The translations under genes and the position numbers were made by a program. Below, one piece after another: positions 9,979 through 19,384 of a stretch of DNA of 64,000 bases. This DNA is from Pseudomonas sp. efr-133-TYG-5 (GTDB taxonomy: Bacteria; Pseudomonadota; Gammaproteobacteria; Pseudomonadales; Pseudomonadaceae): positions 1,426,001 to 1,490,000 of the forward strand of contig NZ_JARVSM010000001.1 of NCBI RefSeq assembly GCF_030209175.1, read 5' to 3'. The notes under the pieces are model-generated. The model did not search any database. It was not told where the DNA came from and saw nothing but the letters and a program-made list of their open reading frames with translations. How positions within the stretch are numbered: the first letter of the stretch is position 1; the number at the start of each line of letters is the position of its first letter.

Positions 9979-11169
9979 TCAGAAAGAGTCGCCCGGCACG
10001 CGGACGAACCCTTCCATCAACACCCGCGCACTGCGGCTCATGATGGCTTTCTTCACCACCCACTCACCGTTTTCCAGGCTCGCCTCGGCACCGACGCGCA
10101 GGGTCCCGGAGGGATGGCCGAAGCGCACGGCATTGCGCTCGACACCGCCCGCCGCCAGATTCACCAGCGTTCCGGAAATCGCCGCCGCCGTGCCGATTGC
10201 CACGGCTGCCGTGCCCATCATCGCGTGGTGCAGTTTGCCCATCGACAGCGCACGCACCAGCAAGTCCACATCGCCGGCGGCAATCGCCTTGCCGCTGGAC
10301 GCCACGTAATCGGCGGGCCGGGCCACGAACGCGACTTTCGGCGTGTGTTGGCGTTTGGCCGCTTCCTCCAGATGACTGATCAGGCCCATGCGCAACGCGC
10401 CGTAGGCACGGATGGTTTCGAACATCTGCAAGGCTTGCGGGTCGCTGTTGATCGCGCCTTGCAGCTCGGTGCCGGTGTAGCCGATGTCGGCGGCGTTGAC
10501 GAAAATCGTCGGAATCCCGGCATTGATCATCGTCGCCTTGAACGTGCCGACGCCCGGCACTTCCAGCTCATCGATCAGATTGCCGGTAGGGAACATCGAA
10601 CCGCCGCCGCCCTCTTCTTCCGCGGCCGGATCCATGAACTCGACTTGCACTTCGGCCGCCGGAAAGGTCACGCCATCGAGTTCGAAGTCGCCGGTTTCCT
10701 GCACTGCGCCGTTGGTGATCGGCACGTGGGCAATAATCGTTTTACCGATGTTGGCCTGCCACACGCGCACCACCGCGACACCGTTGTGCGGAATGCGGCT
10801 GGCGTCGACCAGGCCATTGCTGATGGCAAACGAGCCGACCGCCGCCGAGAGGTTGCCGCAGTTGCCGCTCCAGTCGACGAACGGCTTGTCGATGGACACC
10901 TGACCGAACAGGTAATCGACGTCGTGATCGGCCTTGATGCTTTTCGACAGGATCACGGTTTTGCTGGTGCTGGAAGTCGCGCCGCCCATGCCGTCGATCT
11001 GTTTGTCGTATGGGTCGGGGCTGCCGATCACCCGCAGCAGCAAGGCATCGCGGGCCGGGCCCGGTACCTGGGCCGTTTCGGGCAGATCCTGCAAGCTGAA
11101 AAACACGCCTTTGCTGGTGCCGCCACGCATGTAGGTGGCGGGGATTCTGATTTGTGGTGCGTGAGCCAT
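9979..11169 (-). CDS. prpF: PrpF, 2-methylaconitate isomerase / AcnD accessory protein
   Basis: 396-residue DapF-fold isomerase. It converts the trans product of AcnD, 2-methyl-trans-aconitate, to 2-methyl-cis-aconitate, so that AcnD plus PrpF can replace PrpD. The family start is clear (PATYMRGGTSKGVFF), followed by GNCGNLSAAVGSFAI and RFGHPSGTLRVGA near the C-terminus. Start ATG 11169. It lies 55 bases downstream of acnD, the tightest join in the lower part of the operon, which agrees with their joint function. Confidence 0.96.
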   Translation of the reverse strand: MAHAPQIRIPATYMRGGTSKGVFFSLQDLPETAQVPGPARDALLLRVIGSPDPYDKQIDGMGGATSSTSKTVILSKSIKADHDVDYLFGQVSIDKPFVDWSGNCGNLSAAVGSFAISNGLVDASRIPHNGVAVVRVWQANIGKTIIAHVPITNGAVQETGDFELDGVTFPAAEVQVEFMDPAAEEEGGGGSMFPTGNLIDELEVPGVGTFKATMINAGIPTIFVNAADIGYTGTELQGAINSDPQALQMFETIRAYGALRMGLISHLEEAAKRQHTPKVAFVARPADYVASSGKAIAAGDVDLLVRALSMGKLHHAMMGTAAVAIGTAAAISGTLVNLAAGGVERNAVRFGHPSGTLRVGAEASLENGEWVVKKAIMSRSARVLMEGFVRVPGDSF

Positions 11170-11224
11170 GGTGCTCCTTAATCAGCCAATGCGGGTCGAA
11201 CGACCCGCATTGGCAAAGGGTGAT

Positions 11225-13819
11225 TTAAACGGCGACCGCCGACTCTTCGAGGAAGTCCTGGGCGAAGCGCTGCAACACACCGCCGGCCTCGTAGATCGAC
11301 ACCTCTTCAGCGGTGTCCAGACGGCAGGTCACCGGCACTTCAACACGCTCGCCATTCTTGCGGTGGATCACCAGGGTCAGGTCGGCGCGCGGCGTACGCG
11401 CACCGATCACGTCGTAGGTTTCGCTGCCGTCGATGGCCAGTGTGTGACGGTCGGTGCCCGGCTTGAACTCCAGCGGCAACACGCCCATGCCCACCAGGTT
11501 GGTGCGGTGAATGCGCTCGAAACCTTCGGCGACAATCGCTTCGACACCTGCCAGACGCACGCCCTTGGCCGCCCAGTCGCGGGACGAACCCTGACCGTAG
11601 TCGGCACCGGCGATGATGATCAGCGGCTGCTTGCGCTCCATGTAGGTTTCGATGGCTTCCCACATGCGCATCACTTTGCCTTCCGGCTCGACGCGGGCCA
11701 GCGAACCCTGCTTGACCTTGCCGTTTTCCTGAACCATTTCGTTGAACAGTTTCGGGTTGGCGAACGTCGCGCGTTGCGCAGTCAGGTGGTCGCCACGGTG
11801 CGTGGCGTAGGAGTTGAAGTCCTCCTCCGGCAGGCCCATTTTCGCCAGGTACTCACCGGCGGCACTGTCGAGCATGATCGCGTTGGACGGCGACAGGTGA
11901 TCGGTGGTGATGTTGTCCGGCAGCACGGCCAGCGGGCGCATGCCTTTCAGCGGCCGGGCGCCGGCCAGCGCACCTTCCCAGTACGGCGGACGGCGGATGT
12001 AGGTGCTCATTTCGCGCCAGTCGTACAGCGGCGCGACCTTCGGCCCGGTGTCTTCGTGGATGGCGAACATCGGGATGTAGACCTGACGGAACTGCTCCGG
12101 CTTGACCGAGGACTTCACCACGGCATCGATTTCTTCGTCGCTCGGCCAGATGTCCTTGAGGCGGATTTCCTGGCCGTCGACCACGCCCAGCACATCCTTC
12201 TCGATGTCGAAACGGATGGTACCGGCGATGGCGTAGGCGACGACCAGCGGCGGCGAGGCGAGAAACGCCTGTTTGGCGTACGGGTGAATCCGGCCGTCGA
12301 AGTTGCGGTTGCCGGACAGCACGGCAGTCGCATACAGATCGCGGTCGATGATCTCTTGCTGGATCAGCGGATCGAGTGCGCCGGACATGCCGTTGCAGGT
12401 GGTGCAGGCAAACGCGACGACGCCGAAACCGAGTTGCTCCAGCTCCGGGGTCAGCCCCGCTTCATCGAGGTACAGCGCCACGGTTTTCGAACCGGGCGCC
12501 AGCGAGGACTTGACCCACGGCTTGCGCGTCAGTCCGAGCCTGTTGGCATTGCGCGCCAGCAGGCCGGCGGCGATCACGTTGCGCGGGTTGCTGGTGTTGG
12601 TGCAGCTGGTGATGGCGGCGATGATCACGGCGCCGTCGGGCATTTGCCCCGGCACGTCATCCCACTGCCCGGAGATGCCTTTGGCCGCCAGGTCCGACAC
12701 CGCCACGCGGGCGTGCGGGTTGCTCGGGCCGGCCATGTTGCGCACCACCGACGACAGGTCGAAGGTCAGCCCGCGCTCGTATTGCGCGCCTTTCAGGCTG
12801 TCGGCCCAGAGGCCGTTGAGCTTGGCGTACTGCTCGACAAGCTGCACTTGCTGGTCTTCGCGACCGGTGAGTTTCAGGTAGTCGATGGTCTGCTGGTCGA
12901 TGTAGAACATCGCAGCCGTAGCGCCGTATTCCGGGGCCATGTTGGAGATGGTTGCGCGGTCGCCGAGGGTCAGCGCCGACGCGCCCTCGCCGAAGAACTC
13001 CAGCCAGGCGCCGACGACTTTCTGTTTGCGCAGGTATTCGGTCAGTGCCAGCACCATGTCGGTGGCGGTGATGCCCGGTTGCAGCTTGCCGGTCAGCTCG
13101 ACGCCGACGCTTTCCGGCAGGCGCATCCACGAGGCGCGGCCGAGCATCACGCTCTCGGCTTCGAGGCCACCGACGCCGATGGCGATCACGCCGAGCGCAT
13201 CGACGTGCGGGGTGTGGCTGTCGGTGCCGACGCAGGTATCGGGGAATGCCACGCCGTCGCGCACCTGGATCACCGGGGACATTTTCTCCAGGTTGATCTG
13301 GTGCATGATGCCGTTGCCCGGCGGAATCACGTCGACGTTCTTGAAGGCCTTCTTGGTCCAATTGATGAAGTGGAAACGGTCTTCGTTGCGCCGATCTTCG
13401 ATGGCGCGGTTCTTCTCGAACGCCTGCTTGTCAAAACCGCCCGCCTCGACCGCCAGCGAGTGGTCGACGATCAGTTGCGTCGGCACCACCGGGTTGACCT
13501 GCGCCGGGTCGCCGCCCTGCTGGGCAATCGCATCGCGCAGGCCGGCGAGGTCGACCAGCGCGGTCTGGCCGAGGATGTCGTGGCAGACCACGCGCGCCGG
13601 GAACCACGGGAAGTCGAGATCGCGTTTGCGCTCGATCAGTTGTTTCAGCGAATCGGTCAGCGTGGCCGGGTCGCAGCGACGCACGAGGTTTTCCGCCAGC
13701 ACGCGGGAGGTGTACGGCAGAGTGTCGTAGCTGCCGGGCTGGATCGCCTCGACCGCCGCACGGACGTCGAAATAATCCAGGGAGCTGCCGGGCAGGTTCT
13801 TGCGGAATTCTGTGTTCAT
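11225..13819 (-). CDS. acnD: AcnD, Fe/S-dependent 2-methylisocitrate dehydratase
   Basis: Aconitase-superfamily enzyme of 864 residues acting on 2-methylcitrate in the methylcitrate cycle. The [4Fe-4S] ligands are in ITSCTNTSNPRN and FACTTCNGMSG. Substrate-binding segments include GTDSHTPHVDALG and the C-terminal swivel-domain motif IIAGADYGQGSSRDWAAKG. Length and N-terminus (MNTEFRKNLPGSSLDYFDVR) are those of AcnD rather than of housekeeping AcnA. Flanked by prpC upstream, with a REP pair between, and prpF downstream. The co-occurrence with prpF supports the AcnD call over a general aconitase. Confidence 0.97.
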   Translation of the reverse strand: MNTEFRKNLPGSSLDYFDVRAAVEAIQPGSYDTLPYTSRVLAENLVRRCDPATLTDSLKQLIERKRDLDFPWFPARVVCHDILGQTALVDLAGLRDAIAQQGGDPAQVNPVVPTQLIVDHSLAVEAGGFDKQAFEKNRAIEDRRNEDRFHFINWTKKAFKNVDVIPPGNGIMHQINLEKMSPVIQVRDGVAFPDTCVGTDSHTPHVDALGVIAIGVGGLEAESVMLGRASWMRLPESVGVELTGKLQPGITATDMVLALTEYLRKQKVVGAWLEFFGEGASALTLGDRATISNMAPEYGATAAMFYIDQQTIDYLKLTGREDQQVQLVEQYAKLNGLWADSLKGAQYERGLTFDLSSVVRNMAGPSNPHARVAVSDLAAKGISGQWDDVPGQMPDGAVIIAAITSCTNTSNPRNVIAAGLLARNANRLGLTRKPWVKSSLAPGSKTVALYLDEAGLTPELEQLGFGVVAFACTTCNGMSGALDPLIQQEIIDRDLYATAVLSGNRNFDGRIHPYAKQAFLASPPLVVAYAIAGTIRFDIEKDVLGVVDGQEIRLKDIWPSDEEIDAVVKSSVKPEQFRQVYIPMFAIHEDTGPKVAPLYDWREMSTYIRRPPYWEGALAGARPLKGMRPLAVLPDNITTDHLSPSNAIMLDSAAGEYLAKMGLPEEDFNSYATHRGDHLTAQRATFANPKLFNEMVQENGKVKQGSLARVEPEGKVMRMWEAIETYMERKQPLIIIAGADYGQGSSRDWAAKGVRLAGVEAIVAEGFERIHRTNLVGMGVLPLEFKPGTDRHTLAIDGSETYDVIGARTPRADLTLVIHRKNGERVEVPVTCRLDTAEEVSIYEAGGVLQRFAQDFLEESAVAV

Positions 13820-13887
13820 CGGGTCAGGACTCGGGGCACGGTAGTTTCAAAGGGCGGCTGACACAAGCCTGAGTTACACACCGTCAA

Positions 13888-13979
13888 CTGTGGGAGCGAG
13901 CCTGCTCGCGAAAGCGGTAGATCAGTCGACATCCATGGAGAATGTCAGTCCGTCTTCGCGAGCAGGCTCGGTCCCACAG
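13888..13979. repeat. REP inverted pair between prpC and acnD
   Basis: Two canonical units in opposite orientation (about 13888-13912 and 13955-13979), with the same spacer length as other pairs in the window. Located in the prpC-acnD intergenic region. Confidence 0.87.
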
Positions 13980-14017
13980 GGTTTGGCGGTGTTCTCTGGT
14001 TCCGGTCAGCTCACCAT

Positions 14018-15145
14018 TCAGCGACGTTCGATTGGCACGAACTTGCGCTGTTCGACGCCGATGTACTCGGCGCTTGGACGGATGATGCGGTTGTTGGCGC
14101 GCTGCTCGAACACGTGCGCGGCCCAGCCGGTCAGGCGCGAGCAGACGAAGATCGGCGTGAACAGCTTGGTCGGGATGCCCATGAAGTGGTATGCCGAGGC
14201 ATGGTAGAAGTCCGCGTTCGGAAACAACTTCTTCTGCTCCCACATGGTCTTGTCGATGGCTTCGGAAACCGCGAACAACACCTTGTCACCGACTTCGTCG
14301 GCGAGCTGTTTCGACCAGCCCTTGATCACCTCGTTGCGCGGATCGCTGTCCTTGTAGATCGCATGGCCAAAGCCCATGATCTTGTCCTTGCGCTCGAGCA
14401 TGCCGAGGGTGCCCTTGATCGCCTCTTCCGGCGAGCTGAAGCGTTCGATCATTTCCATCGCCGCTTCGTTGGCGCCGCCGTGCAGCGGGCCACGCAGCGA
14501 ACCGATGGCGGCGGTGATGCATGAGTAGAGGTCGGACAGGGTCGAGGCGCAAACCCGCGCGGTGAAGGTCGAGGCGTTGAATTCGTGCTCGGCGTAGAGG
14601 ATCAGCGACACGTTCATCACTTTGACGTGCAGCTCGCTCGGCTTCTTGTCATGCAGCAGGTGCAGGAAATGCCCGCCGATGGACGGCTCGTCACTGACGC
14701 AGTCGATGCGTTTGCCGTCGTGGCTGAAGCGGTACCAGTAGCACATGATTGCCGGGAACGCGGCGAGTAAGCGATCGGTCTTGTCGCGCTGTTCGGAGAA
14801 ATCCTTCTCCGGCTCGAGGTTGCCGAGGAACGAGCAACCGGTGCGCATCACGTCCATCGGGTGGGCGTCGGCGGGAATGCGCTCCAGCACTTCTTTCAGT
14901 GCAGCAGGCAGGTCGCGCAGCTTGCTCAGTTTGTTTTGGTAGGCGTCGAGTTGCGCCTGGGTCGGCAGTTCGCCGTAGAGCAACAGGTACGCCACCTCTT
15001 CGAATTGCGCATCCGCTGCCAGTTCGCGCACGTCATAGCCGCGATAGGTCAGGCCGGCACCGGCCTGGCCCACGGTGGACAATGCGGTCTGCCCGGCAAC
15101 CTGGCCCCGGAGCCCGGCGCCACTGAGTACTTTTGCTTCGGCCAT
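14018..15145 (-). CDS. prpC: 2-methylcitrate synthase PrpC
   Basis: Condenses propionyl-CoA with oxaloacetate to give 2-methylcitrate. 375 residues with citrate-synthase catalytic segments: LRGPLHGGANEAAMEM, MGFGHAIYKDSDPRNE and YHFMGIPTKLFTPIFVCSRLTGWAAHV. The N-terminus AEAKVLSGAGLRGQVAG and the short length place it with PrpC/short citrate synthases rather than with hexameric GltA. ATG 15145 follows GGAGAA at 5 bases; an upstream in-frame TTG is not needed. Second enzyme gene of the operon, after prpB. Confidence 0.97.
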   Translation of the reverse strand: MAEAKVLSGAGLRGQVAGQTALSTVGQAGAGLTYRGYDVRELAADAQFEEVAYLLLYGELPTQAQLDAYQNKLSKLRDLPAALKEVLERIPADAHPMDVMRTGCSFLGNLEPEKDFSEQRDKTDRLLAAFPAIMCYWYRFSHDGKRIDCVSDEPSIGGHFLHLLHDKKPSELHVKVMNVSLILYAEHEFNASTFTARVCASTLSDLYSCITAAIGSLRGPLHGGANEAAMEMIERFSSPEEAIKGTLGMLERKDKIMGFGHAIYKDSDPRNEVIKGWSKQLADEVGDKVLFAVSEAIDKTMWEQKKLFPNADFYHASAYHFMGIPTKLFTPIFVCSRLTGWAAHVFEQRANNRIIRPSAEYIGVEQRKFVPIERR

Positions 15146-15182
15146 TGTGTTCTCCAATCTTTTTGAATTTGTATGGGGAAAC

Positions 15183-15285
15183 GTGTGGGAGCGAGCCTGC
15201 TCGCGAAGGTAGCTGGAACACCTCGGCGCATCAGGGACACCGCGTTATGGTTAACGCCCATCGCGAGCAGGCTCGCTCCCACAGG
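15183..15285. repeat. REP inverted pair between prpB and prpC
   Basis: Units at 15183-15207 and 15261-15285 in opposite orientation; canonical core. They fill most of the 147-base gap between the prpB stop and the prpC start. Confidence 0.87.
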
Positions 15286-15292
15286 GATTGAT

Positions 15293-16186
15293 TCAGCCTT
15301 TCTTTTGCGCAAACAACGCATCGAGCTTCTGCTCGAAGGTGTGGTAGTCAATGCGATCGTAAAGCTCCATGCGGGTCTGCATGGTGTCGATGACATTCTG
15401 CTGGGTGCCGTCGCGGCGGATCGCGGTGTAGACGTTTTCCGCCGCCTTGTTCATCGCACGGAACGCCGACAGCGGGTACAGCACCAGCGACACGTCGGCG
15501 CCCGCCAGTTGCTCGGTGGTGTACAGCGGCGTCGAGCCGAACTCGGTGATGTTGGCCAGGATCGGCGCTTTCACGCGGCTGGCGAACAGTTTGTACATCT
15601 CCAGTTCGGTGATGGCTTCCGGGAAGATCATGTCGGCGCCCGCCTCGATGCACGCGGCGGCGCGATCCAGTGCCGATTCCAGACCTTCTACCGCCAGCGC
15701 GTCGGTGCGCGCCATGATCACGAAGCTGTCGTCGGTGCGCGCATCGACCGCCGCCTTGATGCGGTCGACCATTTCCTGCTGGCTGACGATTTCTTTGTTC
15801 GGCCGGTGGCCGCAACGCTTGGCGCCGACCTGGTCTTCGATGTGAATCGCGGCGGCGCCGAACTTGATCATCGACTTGACGGTGCGCGCGACGTTAAACG
15901 CCGACGAACCGAAACCGGTGTCCACGTCCACCAGCAGCGGCAGGTCGCAGACGTCGGTGATGCGCCGTACGTCGGTCAGTACGTCATCCAGGCCGGTGAT
16001 GCCCAGGTCCGGCACGCCCAGCGAGCCTGCGGCCACGCCGCCGCCCGACAGGTAGATCGCCTTGAACCCGGCGCGCTTGGCCAGCAGCGCATGGTTGGCG
16101 TTGATCGCGCCAACCACTTGCAATGGGTGCTCGCTGGCGACCGCATCGCGGAAACGCTGGCCTGCAGTGCTCTTGTTGGAACTCAT
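15293..16186 (-). CDS. prpB: 2-methylisocitrate lyase PrpB
   Basis: Cleaves 2-methylisocitrate to pyruvate and succinate, the last step of the cycle. 297 residues of the isocitrate lyase/PEP mutase family. Visible motifs are [18 protein letters not shown], the metal-site segment LVDVDTGFG and the catalytic loop [16 protein letters not shown], with the active Cys in KRCGHR. The start ATG 16186 overlaps the stop of the GntR gene by 4 bases (ATGA), so the regulator and the enzyme genes form one transcript. Confidence 0.97.
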   Translation of the reverse strand: MSSNKSTAGQRFRDAVASEHPLQVVGAINANHALLAKRAGFKAIYLSGGGVAAGSLGVPDLGITGLDDVLTDVRRITDVCDLPLLVDVDTGFGSSAFNVARTVKSMIKFGAAAIHIEDQVGAKRCGHRPNKEIVSQQEMVDRIKAAVDARTDDSFVIMARTDALAVEGLESALDRAAACIEAGADMIFPEAITELEMYKLFASRVKAPILANITEFGSTPLYTTEQLAGADVSLVLYPLSAFRAMNKAAENVYTAIRRDGTQQNVIDTMQTRMELYDRIDYHTFEQKLDALFAQKKG

Positions 16187-16905
16187 GACTCACCTCGTTC
16201 AGTGGCTGTCTGGTTGGCGCCGTCCTGATAATGACGGGCAATGTTGCGTTTCGAGGCGCCGATGTGGCGGCGCATCAACAATTCGGCCAGTTCGCCGTCA
16301 CGGTCGGCGATGGCATCGAGAATCCGGTGATGTTCGGCGAACGCCTGGCGCGGACGGTTGGGCGTGGTGGAGAACTGGATGCGGTACATGCGCACCAGTT
16401 GATAAAGCTCGCCGCAGAGCATCTGGGTCAGGGTGCGATTGCCGCTGCCCTGGATGATCCGGTAGTGGAAGTCGAAATCGCCTTCCTGCTGGTAGTAGCC
16501 GACACCCGCCTGGAATGCCGCGTCGCGCTCGTGGGTTTCCAGCACCCGGCGCAGTTCGTCGATGTCTTCGACGCTCATGCGTTCGGCCGCCAGTCGGCAC
16601 GCCATGCCTTCAAGGGATTCACGGATTTCGTAGAGCTCCAGCAACTCGGCGTGGCTCAGCGACACCACCCGCGCGCCGACATGCGGCACGCGCACCAGCA
16701 GGCGTTGCCCCTCCAGACGATGAATGGCCTCGCGCAGTGGCCCGCGGCTGATGCCGTAGGTGCGGGCCAGTTCCGGCTCGGAGATCTTGCTGCCCGGGGC
16801 AATCTCGCCTTTGACGATGGCCGCCTGGATGCGCCGGAAGACGTTTTCCGAGAGGGTTTCCGAATCGTCGCCGCTGATGACCGGGGGATCGAGTTGATCC
16901 AGCAT
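16183..16905 (-). CDS. prpR: GntR/FadR-type (FCD) regulator of the prp operon
   Basis: 240-residue transcription factor with an N-terminal winged helix ([41 protein letters not shown]) and a C-terminal FCD ligand domain. The FCD metal-type His residues appear in [26 protein letters not shown] and [12 protein letters not shown]. The ligand is probably a methylcitrate-cycle intermediate (inference). ATG 16905 (MLDQLDPPV) follows AAGGTG; in-frame TTG 16947 gives an unconserved extension. It leads the prp operon and likely represses itself: a perfect 12-base palindrome lies 74 bases upstream and a second half-copy overlaps its ribosome-binding site. It is unrelated to the sigma-54-dependent PrpR of enterics, which shares the name. 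Confidence 0.88.
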   Translation of the reverse strand: MLDQLDPPVISGDDSETLSENVFRRIQAAIVKGEIAPGSKISEPELARTYGISRGPLREAIHRLEGQRLLVRVPHVGARVVSLSHAELLELYEIRESLEGMACRLAAERMSVEDIDELRRVLETHERDAAFQAGVGYYQQEGDFDFHYRIIQGSGNRTLTQMLCGELYQLVRMYRIQFSTTPNRPRQAFAEHHRILDAIADRDGELAELLMRRHIGASKRNIARHYQDGANQTATERGES

Positions 16906-16907
16906 AT

Positions 16908-16990
16908 TGTCGACACCTTGAAATCCAATGCGGTAAAAACTAGCCAATTAGCCCGCATCAGTCAAAGGATAAATAGACATTGTCGACAAT
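16908..16990. promoter_or_regulatory. Candidate PrpR operators upstream of the prp operon
   Basis: A 12-base perfect palindrome ATTGTCGACAAT at 16979-16990 and a shorter copy of its core, TGTCGACA at 16908-16915, immediately before the regulator start. Both fit the TNGT..ACNA style of FCD-GntR operators. Position suggests autoregulation of the prpR-prpD operon. Inferred from sequence only. Confidence 0.6.
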
Positions 16991-17031
16991 CGTCTAATAA
17001 CCCAAAGCAATCTTCCGCTGATCAGTTAATC

Positions 17032-17122
17032 CCTGTGGGAGCGAGCCTGTTCGCGAAAGCGCAGTGTCAGCCAACGTCTGCCTGGATGACGCACCGCCTT
17101 CGCGAGCAGGCTCGCTCGCACA
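17032..17122. repeat. REP inverted pair
   Basis: Units at about 17032-17056 and 17098-17122, opposite orientation, slightly diverged (CTGTTCGCGA; CTCGCTCGCACAG). They lie in the 401-base intergenic region between prpR and the protease gene, which also holds the PrpR operator and both divergent promoters. Confidence 0.82.
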
Positions 17123-17306
17123 GCAATACCCAAGGGGTATAGACCGGTGCGAGCGCTGGCGCCATAAAACCACCGTGCTAGAATGCCGCCCGCATTTGCT
17201 GGCCATTTGTACGGCTTGTCATAAAAAGCTGATAGGCACACGAAGGAGCTTGCGCAAGTCTTGCCAGGAACCTGAACCGAAAACGGAACGCTGCGCACCA
17301 GGATTT

Positions 17307-17843
17307 ATGAGACTCAAGCCCTTCCCCACATTTTTCGCCCTGTTTTGCCTGCCCGGTCTCGCCGCGGCGGGGGAAAAGACCGTGTACGGTCTCAACGAAT
17401 ATGCCTCGCTCGACGGCATCAATCTGGAAGTCGCGGCCAAACTCGACACCGGCGCAAAAACCGCCTCGCTGAGTGCCCGCGACATCAAACGCTTCAAACG
17501 CAATGGCGAGTCCTGGGTACGTTTCTACCTGGCCATCGACGCGGCGCATTCGCACCCGATCGAACGGCCGCTGGCGCGGGTCAGCAAGATCAAGCGCCGC
17601 GCTGGCGACTACGACCCGGAAGAAGGCAAGAAGTACACCGCCCGTCCGGTAATCGAGCTGGATATCTGCATGGGTTCGGCCCTGCGCAGCATCGAAGTGA
17701 ACCTGACCGACCGTAGTGCGTTCCAATATCCGCTTTTGATCGGCTCCGAAGCGCTGAAACGCTTCGATGCGCTGGTCGATCCCAGTCTTAAATACGCTGC
17801 CGGCAAACCCGCCTGCACCATCGCCGCTCATACCGCCGAGTAA
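17307..17843 (+). CDS. Secreted retropepsin-like (PF05618 'Zn_protease') protein
   Basis: 178 residues with a signal peptide (MRLKPFPTFFALFCLPGLAAA, cleavage near residue 21), so it acts in the periplasm. The rest is the PF05618 fold, often annotated as an ATP-dependent zinc protease. In fact it carries the aspartic-protease motif, KLDTGAKTASLSA with Asp47, and a second conserved block, PLLIGSEALKRFDALVDPSL, at the C-terminus. Such proteins are single-domain, retropepsin-like and probably dimeric. ATG 17307 gives the signal peptide; the in-frame TTG at 17250 sits too close to its AAGGAG. It is 5 bases upstream of the membrane gene, so it is first of a three-gene operon. Substrate unknown; peptides made or modified by the partner ATP-grasp enzyme are an attractive guess. 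Confidence 0.83.
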   Translation: MRLKPFPTFFALFCLPGLAAAGEKTVYGLNEYASLDGINLEVAAKLDTGAKTASLSARDIKRFKRNGESWVRFYLAIDAAHSHPIERPLARVSKIKRRAGDYDPEEGKKYTARPVIELDICMGSALRSIEVNLTDRSAFQYPLLIGSEALKRFDALVDPSLKYAAGKPACTIAAHTAE

Positions 17844-17848
17844 TTTCA

Positions 17849-19384
17849 ATGCGTTCTCTAACCTTCCACCTGAAAATCCTGATCACCATTCTGGTGCTTC
17901 TGGGCGTTTCGGTTACGGCCTATCAGATTTTCGTGCTCGGCATCCCGGTAACGGAAGACGCCACCGACGACTTGTGGAACATCGACGCCAAGGTCGAGTT
18001 CGTCGCCAGCACCAAGGATCCGGTGAAGATCCAGATGTTCGTGCCGCCCCTGAGCCGCGACTACGTCAGTCTCAACGAAAGCTTCATCTCCAATAACTAC
18101 GGCGTGGCGGTCAACCGCGTCGACGGCAACCGCAAGGTCACCTGGTCGGCGCGCCGCGCCAAGGGCAACCAGACCCTGTATTACCGCCTGGTGCTGACCA
18201 AGCGCTATACCGCAGAAAAATCCAAGGTCAAAGGCCCGACCTTCCGCGACAGCATGGCCATCGAAGGCCCGGAGAAAATCGCCGCCGAAGCCCTGCTCGC
18301 GCCGATCCGCCAACACTCGGCCGACGTCGAAACCTTCATCGGCGAAGCGATCAAGCGGGTCAACAACGTCAACGACGACAACGTCAAACTGCTGCTGGCC
18401 GGCGATCCCTCGACCCCGCACAAGGCGAAAATCGTCGAGCTGCTGCTGTCGATCGCCCACGTGCCGGTGGAAAAAGTCCACACCATCCGCCTCGTCGCCG
18501 ACCAGCCGCAGACCCCGGAACTGTGGCTGCGCAGCTTCAACGGCACCGACTGGCTGTACTTCAACCCGGAAACCGGCGAACAGGGCCTGCCGACCGACCG
18601 CCTGCTGTGGTGGAGCGGTGACGAGAACCTGATCACGGTCGACGGCGGCAAGAAAGCCAACGTGACGTTCAGCCTCAACAACAGCGAGATGAACGCGATC
18701 CGCCTGGCCAAGCTGACCGACGAAAACACCGACGCCAACTTCCTCGAATACTCGCTGTACGGCCTGCCGCTGCAGACCCAGCAGACCTTCATGATCATGG
18801 TGATGATCCCGATTGGCGTGCTGGTGATCCTGATTCTGCGCAACCTGATCGGCCTGCAGACCCTCGGCACGTTTACGCCGGTGCTGATTGCCCTGGCATT
18901 CCGCGAGACGCAACTGGGCTTCGGCATCCTGCTGTTTACCGTGATTACCGCACTGGGCCTGTCGTTGCGCTCGTACCTGGAACACCTGAAGCTGCAAATG
19001 CTGCCGCGCCTGTCGGTGGTGCTGACCTTCGTCGTGGTGCTGATCGCCGCCATCAGCCTGTTCAGCCATAAGCTTGGCCTCGAACGCGGCCTGTCGGTGG
19101 CGCTGTTCCCGATGGTGATCCTGACCATGACCATCGAACGCCTGTCGATCACCTGGGAAGAACGCGGTGCCAGCCATGCGCTGAAAGTGGCGATCGGCAC
19201 GCTGTTCGCGGCCTCCCTGGCGCACCTGATCATGACCGTGCCGGAGCTGGTGTACTTCGTCTTCACCTTCCCGGCGATCCTGCTGATCCTGGTCGGTTTC
19301 ATGCTGGCGATGGGTCGCTATCGCGGTTATCGCTTGACCGAGCTGATGCGTTTCAAGGCTTTCCTGAAGAAGGCTGACGCCTGA
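17849..19384 (+). CDS. Inactive transglutaminase-like protein fused to membrane helices
   Basis: 511 residues. An N-terminal anchor (LKILITILVLLGVSVTAYQIFVLG) leads into a large periplasmic domain of the transglutaminase fold without the Cys-His-Asp triad (PF14400 type). From about residue 305 a 7TM-like region follows, with helices such as FMIMVMIPIGVLVILIL, LGFGILLFTVITALGLSL, LSVVLTFVVVLIAAISLF, GLSVALFPMVILTM and LVYFVFTFPAILLILVGF (PF14402 type). Its stop overlaps the start of the ATP-grasp gene (TGATG). The family always travels with the ATP-grasp and protease genes seen here. A role as receptor or scaffold for a periplasmic peptide is inference; a link to osmotic stress tolerance is reported for related loci (from memory). 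Confidence 0.85.
   Translation: MRSLTFHLKILITILVLLGVSVTAYQIFVLGIPVTEDATDDLWNIDAKVEFVASTKDPVKIQMFVPPLSRDYVSLNESFISNNYGVAVNRVDGNRKVTWSARRAKGNQTLYYRLVLTKRYTAEKSKVKGPTFRDSMAIEGPEKIAAEALLAPIRQHSADVETFIGEAIKRVNNVNDDNVKLLLAGDPSTPHKAKIVELLLSIAHVPVEKVHTIRLVADQPQTPELWLRSFNGTDWLYFNPETGEQGLPTDRLLWWSGDENLITVDGGKKANVTFSLNNSEMNAIRLAKLTDENTDANFLEYSLYGLPLQTQQTFMIMVMIPIGVLVILILRNLIGLQTLGTFTPVLIALAFRETQLGFGILLFTVITALGLSLRSYLEHLKLQMLPRLSVVLTFVVVLIAAISLFSHKLGLERGLSVALFPMVILTMTIERLSITWEERGASHALKVAIGTLFAASLAHLIMTVPELVYFVFTFPAILLILVGFMLAMGRYRGYRLTELMRFKAFLKKADA

Noticed and set aside
11168..13861. 897-codon plus-strand frame opposite acnD, and a similar one opposite the fadB-like gene (42325-44271)
   Set aside because: Mirror frames of strongly biased GC-rich genes; no ribosome-binding site or recognisable motif, and the real genes have complete catalytic residues.
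17250..17306. TTG 17250 as the start of the protease gene, next to AAGGAG
   Set aside because: The ribosome-binding site is only about one base from the TTG, and the extension would hide the signal peptide that starts at ATG 17307.
17858..19225. Long minus-strand frame opposite the membrane gene at 17849
   Set aside because: The translation is a Gln/Asp/Val/Arg mirror of the GC-rich gene with no start signal; the plus-strand protein has clear membrane helices.
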